Origin: Bifidobacterium psychraerophilum
GTDB taxonomy: Bacteria; Actinomycetota; Actinomycetes; Actinomycetales; Bifidobacteriaceae
Reading direction: 5' to 3'
Assembly (NCBI RefSeq): GCF_000741705.1
Contig: NZ_JGZI01000009.1
Location: 620,001-684,000, forward strand
DNA length: 64,000 bases
Shown: piece by piece, positions 1 through 11,833 of the stretch
How positions within the stretch are numbered: the first letter of the stretch is position 1
How the letters are laid out: the number at the start of each line of letters is the position of its first letter
Notes under the pieces: model-generated
Database searches by the model: none
What the model was told of the DNA's origin: nothing
What the model saw: only the letters and a program-made list of their open reading frames with translations
Position numbers and translations under genes: made by a program

Positions 1-1728
1 GACAAGTACGGCGTCCCACGCATCTGCTTCATCAACAAGATGGATAAGCTGGGTGCCAACTTCTACTATTCGGTGGACACCATCAAGGAGAAGCTTGGAG
101 CCAAGCCGATCGTGATGCAGCTGCCGATCGGTGCCGAGAACGAATTCCACGGTGTGGTCGATCTGGTCCGTATGGTTGCTTACTACTGGGAGGATGGTGC
201 CGATCTCGGTGCCAAGTACCAGACCATCGACATTCCCGAGGATCTCAAGGAGAAGGCCGAGCAGTATCGTTCAGAGCTGCTCGATGCGGTCGCCGAATCC
301 GACGACGCGCTTCTCGAGAAGTACCTCGGTGGTGAAGAGATCAGCGAGGACGAGATCCGTGGAGCGATTCGCAAGCTCACAGTGAGCAAGGAAGCCTACC
401 CGGTCTTCTGTGGATCGGCATTCAAGGATAAGGGTGTTCAGCCGATGCTGGATGCCGTTGTCGACTACCTGCCGTCCCCCGAGGATGTTCCCGCCATCGA
501 CGGGTACAAGCCCGGTGACGAAAGCGTCGAGATCGAGCGTCATCCTGATACCAGCGAGCCTTTCTCGGCTCTGGCCTTCAAGATCGCAACCCACCCCTTC
601 TATGGCAAGCTCATCTATGTGCGTGTCTACTCCGGCCAGGTCAAGCAGGGCGACAACGTCCTCGACTCGACCAAGGGCAAGAAGGAGCGCATCGGCAAGC
701 TCTTCCAGATGCATTCCAACAAGGAGAACCCTGTTGATGCCGCCATCGCTGGCAATATCTATGCCTTCGTGGGTCTGAAGAACGTCACCACCGGCGACAC
801 CCTGTGCGACGAGAAGGAGCCCGTGGTCCTCGAATCCATGAGCTTCCCGGCTCCCGTCATCGAGGTCGCGGTCGAGCCGAAGACCAAGGCCGATCAGGAG
901 AAGATGGGCATCGCTCTTCAGAAGCTTTCCGAAGAGGATCCGACCTTCCAGGTCAAGACCGACGAAGAGTCCGGTCAGACCCTGATCTCCGGCATGGGCG
1001 AGCTCCAGCTCGACATCCTCGTCGACCGTATGCGTCGCGAGTTCAATGTCGAGTGCAACGTGGGCAAGCCGCAGGTCGCTTACCGCGAGACCATCCGCAA
1101 GGCCGTGATGAACCAGGAGTACACGCACAAGAAGCAGACCGGCGGTTCAGGCCAGTTCGCAAAGGTGCTGATGAACTTCGAGCCTCTCGATACCACCGAA
1201 GGCGAAACCTACGAGTTCGAGAACAAGGTCACCGGCGGACACATCACGAAGGAATTCATTCCTTCCATCGATGCTGGCGTCAAGGAGGCCCTGGAATCGG
1301 GTATCCTCGCAGGATTCCCCGTGGTCGGCGTCAAGGCGACCGTTACCGATGGTCAGACACACGATGTCGATTCTTCGGAAATGGCCTTCAAGATCGCCGG
1401 ATCCATGTGCTTCAAGGAAGCCTCGCATAAGGCTCACCCGGTGATCCTCGAGCCGATCATGGCTGTCGAGGTCCGTACCCCTGAAGAGTACATGGGCGAT
1501 GTGATGGGTGATCTCAACTCACGTCGCGGCAGCATCCAGTCGATGACCGATGCCACAGGCGTCAAGGTCATCGATGCCAAGGTGCCGCTTTCCGAAATGT
1601 TTGGTTACATCGGCGATCTGCGTTCCAAGACGCAGGGACGCGCGATGTTCACCATGCAGATGGACTCGTATGCAGAGGTCCCCAAGGCGGTCTCCGAGGA
1701 GATCATCAAGGCTCAACGCGGCGAGTAG
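1..1728 (+). CDS. fusA: Elongation factor G, 3' part (5' end outside window)
   Basis: GTPase that drives ribosomal translocation and, with RRF, ribosome recycling. The reading frame is open from base 1; the first visible residues contain the G4 motif NKMD, so the P-loop and switch regions lie upstream of the window. About 575 residues are present, against roughly 700 for the family. Recognisable parts include the domain II segment following [20 protein letters not shown], the domain III-IV region with GGSGQFAKV, and the domain V segment RRGSIQSM plus GYIGDLRS near the C terminus. It sits 196 bp ahead of tuf in the usual str-operon order, so rpsL and rpsG are expected upstream. The stop codon is TAG at 1726-1728. 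Confidence 0.98.
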   Translation, partial: DKYGVPRICFINKMDKLGANFYYSVDTIKEKLGAKPIVMQLPIGAENEFHGVVDLVRMVAYYWEDGADLGAKYQTIDIPEDLKEKAEQYRSELLDAVAESDDALLEKYLGGEEISEDEIRGAIRKLTVSKEAYPVFCGSAFKDKGVQPMLDAVVDYLPSPEDVPAIDGYKPGDESVEIERHPDTSEPFSALAFKIATHPFYGKLIYVRVYSGQVKQGDNVLDSTKGKKERIGKLFQMHSNKENPVDAAIAGNIYAFVGLKNVTTGDTLCDEKEPVVLESMSFPAPVIEVAVEPKTKADQEKMGIALQKLSEEDPTFQVKTDEESGQTLISGMGELQLDILVDRMRREFNVECNVGKPQVAYRETIRKAVMNQEYTHKKQTGGSGQFAKVLMNFEPLDTTEGETYEFENKVTGGHITKEFIPSIDAGVKEALESGILAGFPVVGVKATVTDGQTHDVDSSEMAFKIAGSMCFKEASHKAHPVILEPIMAVEVRTPEEYMGDVMGDLNSRRGSIQSMTDATGVKVIDAKVPLSEMFGYIGDLRSKTQGRAMFTMQMDSYAEVPKAVSEEIIKAQRGE

Positions 1729-1732
1729 CCAG

Positions 1733-1816
1733 TCGGGGTGATGAACCCCGATCTCGCCACTGCGCAGCGTGCCGTCTGTCCCCAGTCAGCAGTAGACTTT
1801 TTGACTGCTGACTGGG
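1733..1816 (+). terminator. Two hairpins between fusA and tuf
   Basis: A 7-bp stem (1733-1739 with 1745-1751) directly follows the fusA stop. A perfect 13-bp stem follows (1781-1793 with 1804-1816) with a 10-base T-rich loop. Neither stem is followed by a T run, so full intrinsic termination is unlikely. Partial termination or RNA processing that sets the fusA:tuf ratio is an inference. Confidence 0.45.
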
Positions 1817-1830
1817 CGGAGGGCGGCAAG

Positions 1831-1859
1831 TGGCGAACAACCCAAATACCCAGTAATAT
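1831..1859 (+). promoter_or_regulatory. Possible tuf promoter
   Basis: TAATAT at 1854-1859 resembles a -10 box and lies about 65 bases ahead of the tuf start. The matching -35 position (1831-1836, TGGCGA) is poor. An internal tuf promoter after the fusA hairpins is plausible but rests on the -10 alone. Confidence 0.3.
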
Positions 1860-1924
1860 GTAGCGAGTGCCTTGTGCGATGGTTTCGCACAGACAAACTA
1901 CGAGATGTCCAGGAGGACAAACAC

Positions 1925-3124
<1,200 letters not shown>

Positions 3125-3147
3125 TCTTCACTGCTCATAACACATCA

Positions 3148-3175
3148 GGGGATCTGCTTCGGCAGGTCCCCTTTT
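3148..3175 (+). terminator. Rho-independent terminator of tuf
   Basis: A 10-bp stem (3148-3157 with 3162-3171, one G-T pair) closed by a TTCG tetraloop and followed by TTTT. It is 23 bases after the tuf stop and is a textbook intrinsic terminator. Confidence 0.9.
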
Positions 3176-3285
3176 GCTACTTCCGCTCCGTGCCGGCGCA
3201 TAGGCGACGGTGGTCTCAGGAGACAGGGCTTCAATGCATGCACCGGTCGGGGAAGCAGGCGCACAACAGCCGTGTTTATACGATG

Positions 3286-3328
3286 TGGCATAATAGACAA
3301 GGCATTTTTATGGTAGTCCGTGAGGACT
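3286..3328 (+). promoter_or_regulatory. Candidate efp promoter and leader hairpin
   Basis: CATAAT at 3289-3294, preceded by TGG (an extended -10 pattern), lies about 55 bases ahead of the efp start; no good -35 is visible. The leader between contains a 5-bp hairpin, AGTCC 3315-3319 with GGACT 3324-3328. Confidence 0.4.
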
Positions 3329-3346
3329 CGGAATAGGTGAGTGAAC

Positions 3347-3910
3347 GTGGCACAAACTACGAATGAAATTAAGAACGGTTCAGTCCTCAACCTTGAAGGC
3401 AAGCTCTGGACGGTAATCAAGTTCCAGCACGTGAAGCCGGGCAAGGGGCCAGCATTCGTGCGGACCACGATGAAGGACGTGCTGAGCGGCAAGATCGTCG
3501 ACAAGACCTTCAACGCCGGCATGAAGGTCGAGTTCGAGACCGTCGACAACCGCACGATGCAGTATTCCTATCGTGACGATGGAAGTTTCGTCTTCATGGA
3601 TATGACCAACTTCGAGCAGGTCAACATCCCGGAGGCTCTGATCGGCGACCAGGAGCGCTTCCTGCTGGAAGGCACCGACTGCATCATCAGCTTCCATGAC
3701 GGCAACCCCCTGTCGGTCGAACTGCCGGCTTCGGTGACGCTGGTCGTCTCCCACACCGAGCCCGGTCTGCAGGGCAACAGGTCCAACGCGGGAACCAAGC
3801 CCGCCACGGTGGAGACCGGCGCCGAGATTCAGGTTCCGCTCTTCATCAACGAGGGTGAACACATCAAGGTGGATACGCGCGACGGTTCTTATCTCGGCAG
3901 AGAGAACTGA
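3347..3910 (+). CDS. efp: Elongation factor P
   Basis: Binds between the ribosomal P and E sites and relieves stalling at polyproline stretches. The 187-residue protein shows the KOW-like N-terminal domain with the loop lysine in [10 protein letters not shown], the two OB domains, and the C-terminal signature region with [14 protein letters not shown] and ending SYLGREN. I chose GTG 3347 because AGGTGAG (3335-3341) stands at good spacing and because MAQTTNEIK is the family's usual N terminus; an upstream GTG at 3341 overlaps that Shine-Dalgarno. No EF-P modification gene is next to it. nusB follows after 14 bases, so the two are probably cotranscribed. Confidence 0.97.
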   Translation: MAQTTNEIKNGSVLNLEGKLWTVIKFQHVKPGKGPAFVRTTMKDVLSGKIVDKTFNAGMKVEFETVDNRTMQYSYRDDGSFVFMDMTNFEQVNIPEALIGDQERFLLEGTDCIISFHDGNPLSVELPASVTLVVSHTEPGLQGNRSNAGTKPATVETGAEIQVPLFINEGEHIKVDTRDGSYLGREN

Positions 3911-3924
3911 GGAACACAAGCGCT

Positions 3925-4599
3925 ATGGCACGTTCCACCGCCCGCAAACGGGCGCTGAATACCTTATATGAGGCGGACGAGAAGGGACAGGAAATCCTGT
4001 CCCTTCTTGCTGAACGCATCGATCATCCAGGCGCGCAAACGCCACTTCCCGAGTATGCGATTGAGATCATCCGTGGTGTCGAGGAGCATCGTCGAACCAT
4101 CGACAGTGCCCTCAACCAGTTCTCGCAGCTGTGGAAAGTACGGCGTATGGCCGTCGTGGACCGCAATATCCTGCGTATCGCCACATGGGAGATCAAATAC
4201 AATCCCGAAGTTCCCAGCAAAGTCGCGATCGACGAGGCGCTTTCCCTCGCCAAAACGCTGTCCGATGCCGAATCCCCGAGTTTCATCCACGGCGTGCTCA
4301 GCGCGATCGATGACCATAAGGATGAGATCGAGGAGATCGTAATCCCCGTCGCCGAGCCGGAAAGCCCCGAGCCGGAGCATGCTGAGCAGGCACCCTCCGA
4401 TCCCGATGTGCATGATGGTGCCGACGACGAAGGCGAACGTGACGAACATAACAGTGCGCCTGTCGCCGAGCTGAAATCCGAAGAGGATAGAGTTTCAGAC
4501 GACGGTGCAGGAATCGACTCGGAGGCCGGAGAACAGGCCGAAACGAGCGCCGATTCAACAGATGTCGCAATCGAAGAGAGAAGTGATACCGAGGAATAG
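3925..4599 (+). CDS. nusB: Transcription antitermination factor NusB with acidic tail
   Basis: NusB, with NusE (S10), binds boxA of rRNA leaders and supports antitermination. Residues 1-140 form the helical NusB domain, starting [18 protein letters not shown] and including [14 protein letters not shown] and [19 protein letters not shown]. Residues from about 141 to 224 are an added tail rich in Glu, Asp, Ser and Ala with no recognisable fold; typical NusB is only 130-160 residues. ATG 3925 follows efp closely. carA begins 56 bases downstream, so this may be part of a longer efp-nusB-carAB-pyrF transcript. The tail is probably disordered. Confidence 0.93.
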   Translation: MARSTARKRALNTLYEADEKGQEILSLLAERIDHPGAQTPLPEYAIEIIRGVEEHRRTIDSALNQFSQLWKVRRMAVVDRNILRIATWEIKYNPEVPSKVAIDEALSLAKTLSDAESPSFIHGVLSAIDDHKDEIEEIVIPVAEPESPEPEHAEQAPSDPDVHDGADDEGERDEHNSAPVAELKSEEDRVSDDGAGIDSEAGEQAETSADSTDVAIEERSDTEE

Positions 4600-4655
4600 C
4601 TTATCCAAGGCGCTCGGTATCCTTGGTACGAATATCCGCTGCAAGAGGGGGTTTG

Positions 4656-5882
4656 GTGAAGTTGAACGATTCCGAAACCATTGCAGTCGAGAGTTTTTCC
4701 CAACAAGATGCTGTGCTCGTCCTTGAGGACGGGCAAGTGTATGTTGGCAAGCCTTTCGGCGCGATAGGCGAGACGAGTGGTGAGATCGTCTTTGCAACAG
4801 GAATGACCGGTTATCAAGAGACATTGACCGATCCAAGCTACGATCGACAGATCGTGGTACAGACATTCCCACACATCGGCAACACCGGTGTGAACGGGGA
4901 AGACACGGAATCGTCCAGAATCTGGGTTTCGGGTTACGTCGTGCGAGACCCAAGCCCGAATGTCAGCAATTGGCGCGCCGAAGGCAGCCTTGACGATGAT
5001 CTGGTGAATCAGGGCATCGTCGGCATCTGCGACATAGACACCCGTAAGCTCGTGCGGCATCTGCGCTCCGGCGGCGTGATGAGAGCCGGTATCTTCTCGG
5101 GTGAGGCGCTGCTGAACGGGCAGGGCGCGCTCAGCACGGCTGAAGAGCTGGTCGCCAAGGTCAAATCGACTCCTCAGATGGAGGGATCGCATCTGACCGG
5201 CGAAGTGAGCACGGGATCGACCTACACAGTCGAACCCTCCGGAGCCTTCGCAGGTAAGGAGCCGCTGTTCACGGTGGCCGCCGTCGATCTGGGAATCAAA
5301 AGCATGACACCCCATCGTCTGGCCGAACGCGGATGCCGGGTCCACGTGGTGCCGCTGAGCAGCACGATAGATGACATCGCATCATTGAATCCCGATGGCG
5401 TGTTCTTCTCCAACGGTCCCGGGGATCCGGGAAGCGCCGATGACGAGGTCGCCCTGCTGCGCGCGATTCTCGACAGGAAATACGCCTTCTTCGGTATCTG
5501 CCTCGGCAATCAGCTGCTTGGCAGGGCGCTCGGTTTCGGTACCTACAAGCTGAAGTTCGGCCACCGCGGCATCAACCAGCCGGTGAAGGATATGACCACC
5601 GGCAAGGTGGAGGTCACCGCTCACAACCACGGTTTCGCCGTGGATGCACCGATCGGGAAAACCGTCGAGGCCCCGTTCGATGCAGGCCGCTACGGCAAGG
5701 TGCGGGTCTCCCACGTCGATCTGAATGACGATGTGGTCGAGGGCTTGCAATGTCTCGATATTCCGGCTTTCTCCGTGCAATATCATCCCGAGGCTGCGGC
5801 GGGTCCGCATGATGCCTCCTATCTGTTTGATCGTTTCGTTGAATTGATGCGTAATGCCAAGGAGGGGAAGACGAATGCCTAA
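4656..5882 (+). CDS. carA: Carbamoyl-phosphate synthase small (glutaminase) subunit
   Basis: Hydrolyses glutamine and passes ammonia to CarB for carbamoyl phosphate synthesis, feeding pyrimidines and arginine. The 408-residue product has the N-terminal CPSase_sm domain ([28 protein letters not shown]) and a class I glutamine amidotransferase domain with nucleophile Cys in [12 protein letters not shown] and the catalytic His/Glu in YHPEAA. The frame is open from TTG 4623, but GTG 4656 has the Shine-Dalgarno AGAGGGGG just upstream (4644-4651). The 3' end overlaps carB by 8 bases. Confidence 0.96.
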   Translation: MKLNDSETIAVESFSQQDAVLVLEDGQVYVGKPFGAIGETSGEIVFATGMTGYQETLTDPSYDRQIVVQTFPHIGNTGVNGEDTESSRIWVSGYVVRDPSPNVSNWRAEGSLDDDLVNQGIVGICDIDTRKLVRHLRSGGVMRAGIFSGEALLNGQGALSTAEELVAKVKSTPQMEGSHLTGEVSTGSTYTVEPSGAFAGKEPLFTVAAVDLGIKSMTPHRLAERGCRVHVVPLSSTIDDIASLNPDGVFFSNGPGDPGSADDEVALLRAILDRKYAFFGICLGNQLLGRALGFGTYKLKFGHRGINQPVKDMTTGKVEVTAHNHGFAVDAPIGKTVEAPFDAGRYGKVRVSHVDLNDDVVEGLQCLDIPAFSVQYHPEAAAGPHDASYLFDRFVELMRNAKEGKTNA

Positions 5883-8800
5883 GCGTACCGACATCCATTC
5901 GGTGATGGTTATCGGCTCTGGACCGATTGTGATCGGTCAGGCCGCCGAATTCGATTATTCGGGAACACAGGCCTGTCGTGTGCTCCATGAAGAAGGCATC
6001 CGCGTCATTCTGGTCAATTCGAACCCGGCCACCATCATGACCGATCCGGAAATGGCTGATGCGACCTACATCGAGCCAATCGACACCGCGGTTCTCGAAC
6101 GGATCATAGCCAAGGAACGCCCCGACGCACTGCTGCCCACGCTCGGCGGACAGACCGCGTTGAATGCGGCGATGGCTCTGGGCGAAGCGGGTGTGCTGAA
6201 GCGCTACGGCGTCGAATTGATCGGCGCTTCGCTTGAGGCGATCGACCGTGGCGAAGACCGCGATCTCTTCAAGAAGATCGTCGAGAAGGCCGGTGCCGAA
6301 TCGGCGAAGTCGATGATCGCCCACACGATGGAGGAAGTCGATGCAGCCGTCGCGGTTCTCGGCTATCCGCTCGTGGTGCGCCCAAGCTTCACGATGGGTG
6401 GTCTGGGATCAGGTATCGCACGCAACGTCGAGGACCTTCACCGCATCGCGGGATCAGGCATCCATTATTCCCCAACCAATGAGGTGCTCCTCGAAGAGGG
6501 CATCGAAGGGTGGAAGGAATACGAGCTTGAGCTGATGCGCGACAAGAACGACAACGTCGTGGTCGTATGCCCGATCGAGAACGTCGATCCCGTCGGCGTC
6601 CATACCGGTGATTCCATCACCGTCGCCCCGGTGCTGACCCTGACCGATCGCGAGTACCAGCGGATGCGTGATATCGGCATCAAGATCATTCGCGGCGTCG
6701 GCGTGGATACCGGAGGCTGCAACATCCAGTTCGCGGTGAATCCCGATACCGGCCGCATCATCGTCATCGAAATGAATCCACGCGTATCGCGTTCATCGGC
6801 CCTCGCTTCGAAGGCCACTGGCTTCCCGATTGCGAAAATCGCGACCAAACTCGCGCTGGGATACACACTGGACGAGATCCGCAACGACATCACACAGTCC
6901 ACACCGGCCAGCTTCGAGCCGACCATCGACTATGTGGTCACCAAGATTCCTCGTTTCGCCTTCGAGAAATTCCCGGGTGCGGATCCGACACTGACCACAT
7001 CCATGAAGTCGGTCGGCGAATCCATGGCATTGGCGGGCAATTTCCAGGAATCCCTCGGCAAGGCGCTGCGCTCCATCGATAAGCGCCATATGAACTTCAC
7101 CTGGGACGGGGAACGTCCCGACCGTGCGGAGGTCGATCAGCTCCTGCAGGATATGCACACCCCGACCGAGCACCGCTACCTGCAGGTGCAGCGCGCGATG
7201 TGGGGAGGGGCAAGCATCGAGGAGATCTTCGCGGCAACGAAGATCGACCCTTGGTTCCTGCGTCAGATCGAACTGATCAACGCCACGGCGCAAGAGGTGC
7301 ATGACGCGCAGACCCTGGGTGAGCGTCTGCTGCGCAAAGCCAAGAAAACGGGTCTGAGTGATGTGCAGATCGCACAGCTGCGCAGGCTGGGCGACGGCGG
7401 AGAGAACACCGTGCGCGAACTGCGCTGGAATTACGGGATCCGCCCGGTCTACAAGACCGTGGATACCTGCGCCGCGGAATTCGATGCGGTCACGCCGTAC
7501 TACTATTCCTGCTATGCCGACGAGTCGGAGTTGCGCCCGCGCGAACGCGAAGCCGTGATCATCCTCGGTTCGGGACCGAACCGCATCGGGCAGGGCATCG
7601 AGTTCGATTACACCTGTGTGCATGCCGTTCAGGAGCTTGGCAAGGATTATGACACGATCATGATCAACTGCAACCCCGAAACGGTTTCGACCGATTATGA
7701 CATGTCGGACCGCCTCTATTTCGAGCCTCTGACCTTCGAGGATGTGCTTGAGGTCTTCGAAGCGGAACAGAAGATGGGACCCGTCAAAGGCGTCATCGTC
7801 CAGCTCGGCGGACAGACGCCGCTGTCACTCGCGGCGCGACTGAAGGCTGCGGGTGTGCCGATTCTCGGTACCTCTCCCGAAGCCATCGATCTGGCTGAGA
7901 ACCGCGAGCTCTTCGGCGAGGTTCTGGCCAAGGAGCATATGAACGCGCCTCGATACGGAACCGCGTTGTCACTCGATGAGGCACGGGAGTCCGCCCATCG
8001 CATCGGCTATCCGGTGCTGGTCAGGCCCTCGTATGTGCTCGGAGGCCGTGGCATGGAGATCGTCTATGACGATGACCAGCTGACCACATATGTCGATCGC
8101 GCGCTCAACGAGGCGAAGGCCGACACCGTCGTGTCCGGCCGTCTGCCTTCTCCGCTGCTGATCGACAAATTCCTCCAGGATGCGGTCGAAATCGATGTGG
8201 ATGCCCTGTATGACGGTGAGGAACTGTACATCGGCGGCATCATGGAGCACGTCGAAGAGGCTGGTGTGCATTCGGGTGATGCCGCCTGCACCCTGCCGCC
8301 CTGCACGCTTTCCGAGGATCAGATCCGTCGCCTGCGCGAGGGCACGCTGTCCATCGCACGTGGCTGTGGCGTACGTGGCCTGGTCAATGTGCAGTATGCA
8401 TTCATGGCGAATACCCTCTACGTGATCGAGGCGAATCCAAGGGCCTCGCGAACCGTGCCATTCGCATCCAAGGCGACCGGCACCGCGCTTGCCAAGGCCG
8501 CAGCCCGCATCATGGCGGGGGAGAGCATCGCCGACCAGCGCAGCAATGGTCTGTTGCTCCCCGTCGGTGATGGTGGCGATATCCGTCCGGGCCAGCCGGT
8601 CGCGGTCAAGGAATCGGTGCTGCCATTCAAGCGCTTCAGAACACCTGTCGGCCGCACCGTTGACATCCTGCTCGGGCCGGAGATGCGCTCCACCGGAGAG
8701 GTGATGGGCTTCGATCGCGACTTCCCTCACGCCTTCGCCAAGAGCCAGCTGGCCGCCTACGAGGGCGGACTGCCCACCAGTGGCAATGTCTTCCTGTCGG

Positions 8801-9267
8801 TCAATGACACCGATAAGCGCCAGCTGCCGTTGATGGCCTCGAAGTTGCAGGAGCTCGGATTCAAACTCTGGGCCACGGAGGGCACCGCATCGGTGCTGCG
8901 CCGCTATGGCATCGAAGCGACTGTGGTCAAGAAGATCACAACGCGCGTCGATTCCAGTGTCGCGCCGCTGCAGGTCGATGCCGATGCCAATGCCGGTGAC
9001 CAGGACAATGGGAAGAACGTGGTGCAGCTGATCGAGGAGGGTGTGATCGATATGGTCCTCAACACACCGAATTCCCGTGGATCACGCTCCGACGGCTATT
9101 CGATTCGTGCCGCCGCCATCGCCGCCGATCTGCCCCAATTCACCACCATAACCGAGTTCTCGGCGGTGCTGATGGCGATTGAAGCCGTACGAAGCGACGA
9201 CTATCAGATCATGAGTATCCAGGAGCATGCCAAGCAGCTCTTTGCGATGGAAGGCAGCGTGCACTGA
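5875..9267 (+). CDS. carB: Carbamoyl-phosphate synthase large subunit
   Basis: Makes carbamoyl phosphate from bicarbonate, ATP and CarA-derived ammonia. At 1130 residues it has the duplicated ATP-grasp architecture: the first half starts [20 protein letters not shown], the second repeats it as [20 protein letters not shown], and each half holds an ATP-grasp core (for example [13 protein letters not shown] and [15 protein letters not shown]). The last 150 residues are the MGS-like allosteric domain. ATG 5875 is preceded by AAGGAGGGG (5859-5867) inside carA, so translation is coupled. The stop shares its last base with the pyrF start (TGATG). Confidence 0.98.
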   Translation: MPKRTDIHSVMVIGSGPIVIGQAAEFDYSGTQACRVLHEEGIRVILVNSNPATIMTDPEMADATYIEPIDTAVLERIIAKERPDALLPTLGGQTALNAAMALGEAGVLKRYGVELIGASLEAIDRGEDRDLFKKIVEKAGAESAKSMIAHTMEEVDAAVAVLGYPLVVRPSFTMGGLGSGIARNVEDLHRIAGSGIHYSPTNEVLLEEGIEGWKEYELELMRDKNDNVVVVCPIENVDPVGVHTGDSITVAPVLTLTDREYQRMRDIGIKIIRGVGVDTGGCNIQFAVNPDTGRIIVIEMNPRVSRSSALASKATGFPIAKIATKLALGYTLDEIRNDITQSTPASFEPTIDYVVTKIPRFAFEKFPGADPTLTTSMKSVGESMALAGNFQESLGKALRSIDKRHMNFTWDGERPDRAEVDQLLQDMHTPTEHRYLQVQRAMWGGASIEEIFAATKIDPWFLRQIELINATAQEVHDAQTLGERLLRKAKKTGLSDVQIAQLRRLGDGGENTVRELRWNYGIRPVYKTVDTCAAEFDAVTPYYYSCYADESELRPREREAVIILGSGPNRIGQGIEFDYTCVHAVQELGKDYDTIMINCNPETVSTDYDMSDRLYFEPLTFEDVLEVFEAEQKMGPVKGVIVQLGGQTPLSLAARLKAAGVPILGTSPEAIDLAENRELFGEVLAKEHMNAPRYGTALSLDEARESAHRIGYPVLVRPSYVLGGRGMEIVYDDDQLTTYVDRALNEAKADTVVSGRLPSPLLIDKFLQDAVEIDVDALYDGEELYIGGIMEHVEEAGVHSGDAACTLPPCTLSEDQIRRLREGTLSIARGCGVRGLVNVQYAFMANTLYVIEANPRASRTVPFASKATGTALAKAAARIMAGESIADQRSNGLLLPVGDGGDIRPGQPVAVKESVLPFKRFRTPVGRTVDILLGPEMRSTGEVMGFDRDFPHAFAKSQLAAYEGGLPTSGNVFLSVNDTDKRQLPLMASKLQELGFKLWATEGTASVLRRYGIEATVVKKITTRVDSSVAPLQVDADANAGDQDNGKNVVQLIEEGVIDMVLNTPNSRGSRSDGYSIRAAAIAADLPQFTTITEFSAVLMAIEAVRSDDYQIMSIQEHAKQLFAMEGSVH

Positions 9268-10196
9268 TGAATGACCGACGCGCAGAGGAGATCAAGGCCC
9301 AACGTTCCGACTTCGGACTGCGGCTGAGCCATTCGATGGCGAACTTCGGTCCTCTGTGCGTCGGTATTGATCCGCATCGCAAGATCCTCACCGACTGGGG
9401 TTATCAGCTCGATGCCGAGGGCGCTGAGCTGTTTTCGATGCGTATGCTGCAGGCCGCCTATGGCAGGGCCGCGGCCGTGAAGTTCCAGACGAGCATGTTC
9501 GAGCGTTACGGTTCGAAAGGCTACGCCGCGTTGGAACGCCTGTTGTTCGCGGCGCGTCAGATGGGGATCATCACAATCGTCGACTGCCTGCGCGGAGGTC
9601 TCTCCACAACCGTTTCGGCCATAGCCGACGCCTACTTCAAACCCGGCGCGCCTCTGTTGGCCGATGCCATAACCCTGTTGCCCTACTATGGCGCACGTTC
9701 GTTGTCCGGATTGATCGATGAAGCCTTGGACTATGGCAGGGGCGTCTTCGTCGCCTCGCTGACGTCGAATCCCGAAGGTGCCAGCCTGCAATCCGCGATT
9801 CGTCAGCAGGGGAGTTACGAAGGCAAAACCGTGGCCTATGGCATCGCTTCGACCACGCAGAAGTTCAATGCCGATGTGAAGGGTCTTGGTTCTGCGGGTC
9901 TGATCATCGGGGCGACGATAGGGGACTGGCTGAAGGAGAGCGGGGTGGAGCCTTCCGCATTCACCGGGCCGATTCTCTCTCCGGGATATGGTTGGCAGGG
10001 TGCCGCCGCCAAGGACATCAAAACCATTTTCGCGGGCACCAGAGGTAATGTGTTGGTGACCGTATCACGTTCGATCGCAGTCGAAGGCCCCGCAATCGCC
10101 GATCTGGCGCGTGCGACGGATGCGATCGCCAAGGATATCGAGAAGGCTCTTGAGCATGCTGATGTGAACGGTCAGGAAGCCCAGGACGAAGGATAG
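9267..10196 (+). CDS. pyrF: Orotidine-5'-phosphate decarboxylase (type 2)
   Basis: Last step of UMP synthesis, decarboxylating OMP. The 309-residue length and the motifs GPLCVGIDPH, AVKFQTSMFERYGSKG and the conserved lysine region place it in the longer type 2 family typical of actinobacteria rather than the about 230-residue E. coli type. The conserved phosphate-binding end SPGYGWQGA is present. Start ATG 9267 overlaps the carB stop by one base. With carA and carB it forms a pyrimidine operon; gmk follows after 114 bases. Confidence 0.96.
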   Translation: MNDRRAEEIKAQRSDFGLRLSHSMANFGPLCVGIDPHRKILTDWGYQLDAEGAELFSMRMLQAAYGRAAAVKFQTSMFERYGSKGYAALERLLFAARQMGIITIVDCLRGGLSTTVSAIADAYFKPGAPLLADAITLLPYYGARSLSGLIDEALDYGRGVFVASLTSNPEGASLQSAIRQQGSYEGKTVAYGIASTTQKFNADVKGLGSAGLIIGATIGDWLKESGVEPSAFTGPILSPGYGWQGAAAKDIKTIFAGTRGNVLVTVSRSIAVEGPAIADLARATDAIAKDIEKALEHADVNGQEAQDEG

Positions 10197-10310
10197 CGAG
10201 CACCCTCCCATGCTGCCGACAAGGCATCGAAGAATCGGCATCCGGGATTGGGGTTCCGTCCGTTCATGGACATACAAGGTTGTGCGGTAACGCTGATGAG
10301 GAGGAACGTA

Positions 10311-10910
10311 GTGAGCCAGGCAAGTGAGAGTGCCCCAGGAAAACGCCGTTTGGTGGTGTTGACAGGTCCTACGGCCGTGGGCAAGGGCACGGTGGAGGCT
10401 CAGTTGCGATCCGCCCATCCAGAGGTCTGGGTGTCGGTTTCGGCGACGACCAGAGCGCCCCGTCCAGGTGAGATCGACGGTGTGACTTACTGTTTCGTCG
10501 ATGAAGCCGAATTCGCCGCGATGGAGCAGCGTGGTGAATTCCTGGAAACCGCCCTGGTGCATAACATGGCCCATTACGGCACGCCGCTCAAAGCGGTGCT
10601 GGAACACATGAGCGCAGGCATCCCGACCATACTCGAAATCGATCTGCAGGGTGCCAGACGCGTCAAGGAACGGGCCGAGGAGCTGGGCCTGGATGTGGTG
10701 TATGTCTTCCTCGCCCCGCCGAGTTTCGAGGATCTGGTCGCAAGGCTCGAATCCCGTGGCACCGAGAATGAGGAGCAACGCCGCAAGAGGCTGGAAACGG
10801 CGAGAATCGAATTGGCCAGTGAAGGTGAATTCGACGTGGTCATCACCAATGACACCGTCGAGCATGCGGCCGAAGAGCTCTGGGAGGTCATCAGCCGCGA
10901 ATACGCCTGA
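10311..10910 (+). CDS. gmk: Guanylate kinase
   Basis: Phosphorylates GMP to GDP. The 199-residue product has the P-loop GPTAVGKG and the GMP-binding segment SVSATTRAPRPGEIDGVTYC. The lid and C-terminal region (LARLESRGTENEEQRRKRLE is close to this) are also normal. The frame is open from TTG 10248, but GTG 10311 has AGGAGGA at 10299-10305 with 5-base spacing and gives a start just ahead of the P-loop. It is followed by a very long hairpin shared with the convergent gene. Confidence 0.95.
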   Translation: MSQASESAPGKRRLVVLTGPTAVGKGTVEAQLRSAHPEVWVSVSATTRAPRPGEIDGVTYCFVDEAEFAAMEQRGEFLETALVHNMAHYGTPLKAVLEHMSAGIPTILEIDLQGARRVKERAEELGLDVVYVFLAPPSFEDLVARLESRGTENEEQRRKRLETARIELASEGEFDVVITNDTVEHAAEELWEVISREYA

Positions 10911-10925
10911 CCGTATGGCATATCG

Positions 10926-10986
10926 CATGGCTTATGGAAGGACCCGAGCGGCATTCAGCGCCGCTCGGGTCCTTCCATAAGCCATG
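10926..10986. terminator. 27-bp perfect hairpin between convergent genes
   Basis: Left arm 10926-10952 pairs perfectly with 10960-10986 around a 7-base loop. It is placed between gmk (plus) and the minus-strand gene ending at 11014 and reads as a bidirectional terminator, although neither side has a T run. The stem is unusually long for the purpose. Confidence 0.75.
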
Positions 10987-11013
10987 AATGGCGCTGCCTG
11001 CAACGGCCACCAC

Positions 11014-11529
11014 CTACTTCGAGAAGAGGCCTTTGCGCCAGGCGATGATCAGACCGCCACCGGTCACTGCCGCGAAGGCGAACAGCGCGAATGCCAGTGC
11101 GGCTCTTCCGTTCTTACCGAGCTGTCTGGCGCTGATCCTCCCGATATCCACCGATGCGGGCTTGACGGCCGCCTCCACTGCCGTTGCGCCGGGGGTCGGT
11201 CCCGAAAGCGCTGCGACCGGTCCCTGCACGCTCGGTGTGGCATCCGGTATTCCAGCGGTCGTCACCTTCCCCGAAGCCCTGTCCGGGGCTCCATGTGGGT
11301 CATCCTGTGCAGGTGCGCTTCCTGAATCTCCCATGCCGGCACCGGTGATGAAGGGGATGATGTCGTTCGCATTGCCCCTGCCGATTGTCGAGATGTGCTG
11401 TGCGGTCTCATACGCGGCAGGTGCGGTATCCGCCGCCAAGGCGGTGCCGAAGCCTCCCGCCGATAGGGTCACACCAGCCGTTATTATGGCCAGCAGAACG
11501 TTGCCGCCACGGTGTCGTATTCGTGTCAT
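11014..11529 (-). CDS. Exported protein with C-terminal membrane anchor, unknown function
   Basis: I do not recognise this 171-residue protein. It has a Sec-type signal peptide (basic start MTRIRHR, hydrophobic core, cleavage near ALA-AD at about residue 32). An extracellular stretch rich in Ala, Pro, Gly and Thr follows. At the C terminus a hydrophobic segment of about 20 residues precedes the basic tail RKGLFSK. There is no LPXTG motif, so it is membrane-anchored rather than sortase-linked. The frame is open to 11733, but ATG 11529 is preceded by a GGGGGA Shine-Dalgarno and begins the signal peptide exactly. It stands alone between ilvD and the gmk hairpin. Confidence 0.7.
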   Translation of the reverse strand: MTRIRHRGGNVLLAIITAGVTLSAGGFGTALAADTAPAAYETAQHISTIGRGNANDIIPFITGAGMGDSGSAPAQDDPHGAPDRASGKVTTAGIPDATPSVQGPVAALSGPTPGATAVEAAVKPASVDIGRISARQLGKNGRAALAFALFAFAAVTGGGLIIAWRKGLFSK

Positions 11530-11833
11530 CGGATTGTTCCCCCTGATCTTCTTCGGATGCCGGCCGGTACGGCTTCGACCTCGTGGCTGCCGCCCGCTTG
11601 CTCCGCTCCCAGTTACGAAGATATGACAGGGAACTAAATCCTGAAGGTATCTGGGATGAACGCAGGATAAACAGTTGCGCTTCACTGTGTGCATACGATG
11701 ATGGTGGCTCTCATCGGCATCGATGACGTGCAAGGCCCCACAACGAATAACTGCCCCGGCTGTAGGGATGTCTCCCGCAACAACAGGAGGGCATCCGTAC
11801 CGCCGGAGCAGGTATCTCGCGAAGAGGGGTGTA
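11530..11833. other. Intergenic stretch downstream of ilvD
   Basis: About 300 bases without a supported gene. It holds the leader of the exported protein and an imperfect stem (11766-11770 with 11792-11796, plus four further pairs) that could end the ilvD transcript. No T run accompanies it, and no promoter is convincing. Confidence 0.4.

Noticed and set aside
271-1128. 285-residue minus-strand frame across fusA
   Set aside because: Antisense shadow of a strongly conserved gene; composition is the mirror of fusA codons and no domain is recognisable.
4023-5345. 440-residue open frame on the minus strand
   Set aside because: It is antisense to nusB and carA, both of which have clear family motifs and start signals. 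High-GC codon use makes long antisense frames common here.
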